Assembly (NCBI GenBank): GCA_014649355.1
Contig: BMSW01000008.1
Coordinates: 62,001 to 126,000, forward strand
Direction: 5' to 3'
Source: Streptomyces althioticus
Lineage (GTDB): Bacteria; Actinomycetota; Actinomycetes; Streptomycetales; Streptomycetaceae
DNA length: 64,000 nucleotides
Position numbers and translations under genes: made by a program. The notes under the pieces were generated by a model. The model saw only the letters and a program-made list of their open reading frames with translations. It ran no database searches and was not told the DNA's origin. Shown here in pieces: positions 61,857 to 64,000 of this stretch. Each line of letters opens with the position of its first letter. Positions within the stretch are counted from its first letter, which is position 1.

Positions 61857-62016
61857 CGTACGGACGTTCGGGGCGTGGGTCCGGCGGGTGATCCGTGCGG
61901 CGCGCCTCCGACGCGGGGTGAGCGCGAGGTGCCTCGGGCCGGGGAAGGACGGTGCGGGCGCCCCGGCCTCGCGGCGGTCGCGGTTCGCCCCGCACCCGAC
62001 GCGGCCGCCGGAGGCC

Positions 62017-62820
62017 TCAGGCGGCCGGACCTCCCGGGTTCGCCAGCGCCTCCGACAGCTCGCGCGCGATCTCCTGCAGCACCGGCACGATCCGCTCCGT
62101 CGCCGACTCCGTGACGCGGCCCGCCGGGCCCGAGATGGAGACGGCCGCCGCCGTGGGCGCGTCCGGCACCGGGACCGCCAGGCAGCGCACGCCGATCTCC
62201 TGCTCGTTGTCGTCGATGGCGTAGCCCTGCCGGCGCACCTCCTCCAGCGCGGCGAGGAAACCCTCGGGCGTGGTGATGGTCTTCTCCGTGGCCGCGGGCA
62301 TGCCCGTACGGCCCAGCAGCGCCCGCACCTCCTCCGGCGGGAACCCGGCCAGCAGCGCCTTGCCGACGCCCGTGGAGTGCGGCAGCACCCGCCGGCCGAC
62401 CTCGGTGAACATCCGCATCGAGTGCTTCGACGGCACCTGCGCCACGTACACGATCTCGTCCCCGTCCAGCAGGGCCATGTTCGCCGTCTCGCCGGTCTCC
62501 TCCACCAGCCGCGCCAGATACGGCCGCGCCCAGGTGCCCAGCAGCCGGGAGGCCGACTCGCCGAGGCGGATCAGGCGCGGGCCGAGCGCGTACCGCCGGT
62601 TGGGCTGCTGGCGCACGTAGCCGCAGGCGACCAGCGTGCGCATCAGGCGGTGGATCGTCGGCAGCGGCAGACCGCTGCTGGCGGACAGCTCGCTCAGGCC
62701 GACCTCGCCGCCCGCGTCCGCCATCCGCTCCAGCAGGTCGAAGGCGCGCTCGAGGGACTGCACGCCGCCACTGGCGGCGGGCCGGGCGGAGTCGGTGGTG
62801 CTGGCGCTGGACGTCGGCAC
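62017..62820 (-). CDS. allR: IclR family repressor of the allantoin pathway
   Basis: 267 aa from GTG with AAAGGAA 6 bases upstream. Winged HTH at residues 20-85 (SLERAFDLLERMADAGGEVGLSELSASSGLPLPTIHRLMRTLVACGYVRQQPNRRYALG) and an IclR effector domain (SKHSMRMFTEVGRRVLPHSTGVGKALLAG, typical ligand pocket). Effectors of related AllR proteins are allantoin or glyoxylate derivatives. It is divergent from allB, and its own promoter overlaps the tandem boxes at 62900-62935, so it is probably autoregulated. Confidence 0.93.
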   Translation of the reverse strand: MPTSSASTTDSARPAASGGVQSLERAFDLLERMADAGGEVGLSELSASSGLPLPTIHRLMRTLVACGYVRQQPNRRYALGPRLIRLGESASRLLGTWARPYLARLVEETGETANMALLDGDEIVYVAQVPSKHSMRMFTEVGRRVLPHSTGVGKALLAGFPPEEVRALLGRTGMPAATEKTITTPEGFLAALEEVRRQGYAIDDNEQEIGVRCLAVPVPDAPTAAAVSISGPAGRVTESATERIVPVLQEIARELSEALANPGGPAA

Positions 62821-62899
62821 GGCGCGTTCCTTTCGGGGCTGGCAGGAGGTCAGAAGCCTACCCGGCGGCCGGTCGGCGGCCCGCTTGTGCGGAGCTACG

Positions 62900-62935
62900 T
62901 TCTGTGTGACGGAATAATAATTCCGCCTTGTGGAA
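62900..62935. promoter_or_regulatory. Tandem 15-bp operator in the allR/allB intergenic region
   Basis: TTCTGTGTGACGGAA (62900-62914) and TTCCGCCTTGTGGAA (62921-62935) start 21 bp apart, with linker TAATAA. They fit the consensus TTCYG-N5-YGGAA of the gcl, hyi and aceB sites. Confidence 0.75.
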
Positions 62936-62942
62936 ACGTCCA
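62914..62942 (-). promoter_or_regulatory. Candidate allR promoter
   Basis: On the minus strand TGGACG (62942-62937), 17-bp spacer, TATTAT (62919-62914). The -10 lies exactly in the linker between the two boxes. Confidence 0.5.
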
Positions 62943-62980
62943 GACTTCGCGCCCGCGCCGCGGTGACGGCAGGAGCACCC

Positions 62981-63009
62981 TTGACGCGGTGAGGTCCGGG
63001 GGCAACACT
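62981..63009 (+). promoter_or_regulatory. Candidate allB promoter
   Basis: TTGACG (62981-62986), 17-bp spacer, AACACT (63004-63009), directly upstream of the motif B palindrome. Confidence 0.5.
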
Positions 63010-63011
63010 CC

Positions 63012-63028
63012 TTCAACAGAACGTTGAA
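63012..63028 (+). promoter_or_regulatory. 17-bp palindrome upstream of allB (motif B)
   Basis: TTCAACAGAACGTTGAA has 6-bp perfect arms and sits at the expected allB transcription start. It is the best copy of motif B in the window. Confidence 0.7.
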
Positions 63029-63057
63029 TTTTCCGGCGGACCTGCAGGAGGCTCCGG

Positions 63058-64000
63058 GTGCCCGACGTCCAACTGGTGCTGCGCTCGACCCGCGTCGTCA
63101 CCCCCGAGGGGACGCGCGCCGCGTCCGTCGCCGTGGCCGACGGCACCGTCACGGCCGTCCTGCCGCACGACGCGCCCGTCCCCGACGGCGCCCGCCTGGA
63201 GGACCTCGGGGACGACGTGCTGCTGCCCGGCCTCGTCGACACCCACGTGCACGTCAACGACCCCGGCCGCACCGAGTGGGAGGGCTTCTGGACCGCCACC
63301 CGCGCGGCCGCCGCCGGCGGCATCACCACGCTGGTCGACATGCCGCTCAACTCCCTCCCGCCCACCACGACCGTCGACCACCTGCGCGTCAAGCGGAAGA
63401 CCGCCGCCGACAAGGCGCACATCGACGTCGGCTTCTGGGGCGGCGCCCTCCCCGACAACGGGGCCGACCTGCGCCCGCTGCACGAGGCGGGGGTCTTCGG
63501 CTTCAAGGCGTTCCTGTCGCCGTCCGGCGTCGACGAGTTCCCCCACCTCGACGACGACCACCTCGCGCGCGCCCTGCGGGAGATCGCCTCCTTCGACGGC
63601 CTGCTGATCGTGCACGCCGAGGACCCGCACCAGATCGCCGGCGCCCCGCAGCGCGGCGGCCCCCGCTACGCCGACTTCCTCGCCTCCCGCCCCCGCCGCG
63701 CCGAGGACACCGCCGTCGCGCGACTCCTCGAACACGCCCGGCGGTTCGACGCCCGCGTGCACGTCCTCCACCTCTCCTCCGCCGACGCGCTGCCGCTGCT
63801 CGCCGAGGCCAAGGCGGACGGCGTCCGCGTCACCGTCGAGACCTGCCCCCACTACCTCACCCTCACCGCGGAGGAAGTCCCGGACGGCGCGAGCGAGTTC
63901 AAGTGCTGCCCGCCCATCCGTGAGGCCGCCAACCAGGACCTGCTGTGGCAGGCCCTGGCCGACGGCACCGTCGACTGCGTCGTCACCGACCACTCCCCGT
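63058..64000 (+). CDS. allB: Allantoinase, N-terminal part (cut by window end)
   Basis: The first 314 codons of about 445, from GTG 63058 with AGGAGG 6 bases upstream. It hydrolyses (S)-allantoin to allantoate. PGLVDTHVHVNDPGRTEWEGF gives the HxH metal site, GFKAFLSPSGVDEF the carboxylated lysine, and VETCPHYLTL and DCVVTDHSP further metal ligands. It is divergent from allR and preceded by motif B and the tandem boxes. Later steps to glyoxylate should follow outside the window. Confidence 0.96.
   Translation, partial: MPDVQLVLRSTRVVTPEGTRAASVAVADGTVTAVLPHDAPVPDGARLEDLGDDVLLPGLVDTHVHVNDPGRTEWEGFWTATRAAAAGGITTLVDMPLNSLPPTTTVDHLRVKRKTAADKAHIDVGFWGGALPDNGADLRPLHEAGVFGFKAFLSPSGVDEFPHLDDDHLARALREIASFDGLLIVHAEDPHQIAGAPQRGGPRYADFLASRPRRAEDTAVARLLEHARRFDARVHVLHLSSADALPLLAEAKADGVRVTVETCPHYLTLTAEEVPDGASEFKCCPPIREAANQDLLWQALADGTVDCVVTDHSP

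Overview
The window is high-GC actinobacterial DNA. Codon use, the mix of GTG and TTG starts, the XRE/DUF397/HATPase cassette, a DUF5955-like protein and a CG-tailed TIGR04222 protein all point to Streptomyces. From memory, the gene order at both ends resembles the allantoin/urate region of S. coelicolor (around SCO62xx). No rRNA, tRNA, CRISPR array or prophage was seen.

Layout. 1-5.5 kb: two acyl-CoA synthetases, a LysR regulator followed by an atypical SDR, a tandem GNAT protein and a zinc-ribbon protein with a degenerate Mrr-like domain. 5.6-17 kb: glyoxylate and urate catabolism, with gcl, a CG-tailed exported-type protein, a MITE, hyi-glxR, a small YkoF-like/HTH_22 pair, uraD-uraH-uricase, 8-oxoguanine deaminase and an NCS2 permease. 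17-25 kb: a PGRP amidase, a GH25 lysozyme, an MFS exporter with a divergent HxlR regulator, a thioesterase, the XRE/DUF397 set and a HATPase-phosphotransferase pair. 25-42 kb: accessory region with a decayed MFS gene, a beta-propeller protein, MazG-like protein, a four-gene ABC importer (nitrate/sulfonate/taurine type), regulators, GNATs and the relics of a Baeyer-Villiger monooxygenase and an esterase. 42-58.9 kb: a PucR-DUF3556-FAD oxidoreductase set, an alanine-type aminotransferase with a divergent HxlR regulator, a VWA protein pair, two divergent NIS siderophore synthetases, TerC, and a HipA-like kinase coupled to a SelW-like protein. 58.9-64 kb: return to the allantoin pathway with aceB, a MobA-like transferase, the IclR repressor allR and the start of allB, which is cut by the window end.

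How the genes work together. 8-Oxoguanine deaminase and the permease supply urate. Uricase, UraH and UraD convert it to (S)-allantoin, AllB opens the ring, and later steps outside the window release glyoxylate. Glyoxylate then goes to malate (AceB) or through Gcl, Hyi and GlxR to glycerate. The main new observation is cis-regulatory. Four promoters of this pathway, 50 kb apart (gcl, hyi, aceB, allR/allB), each carry two 15-bp boxes TTCYG-N5-YGGAA starting exactly 21 bp apart. Three pathway promoters (uraD, aceB, allB) also carry a different 17-bp palindrome, TTCAACA-N3-YGTTGAA-like. This suggests one IclR-type regulator (probably AllR) bound as paired dimers, plus a second regulator.
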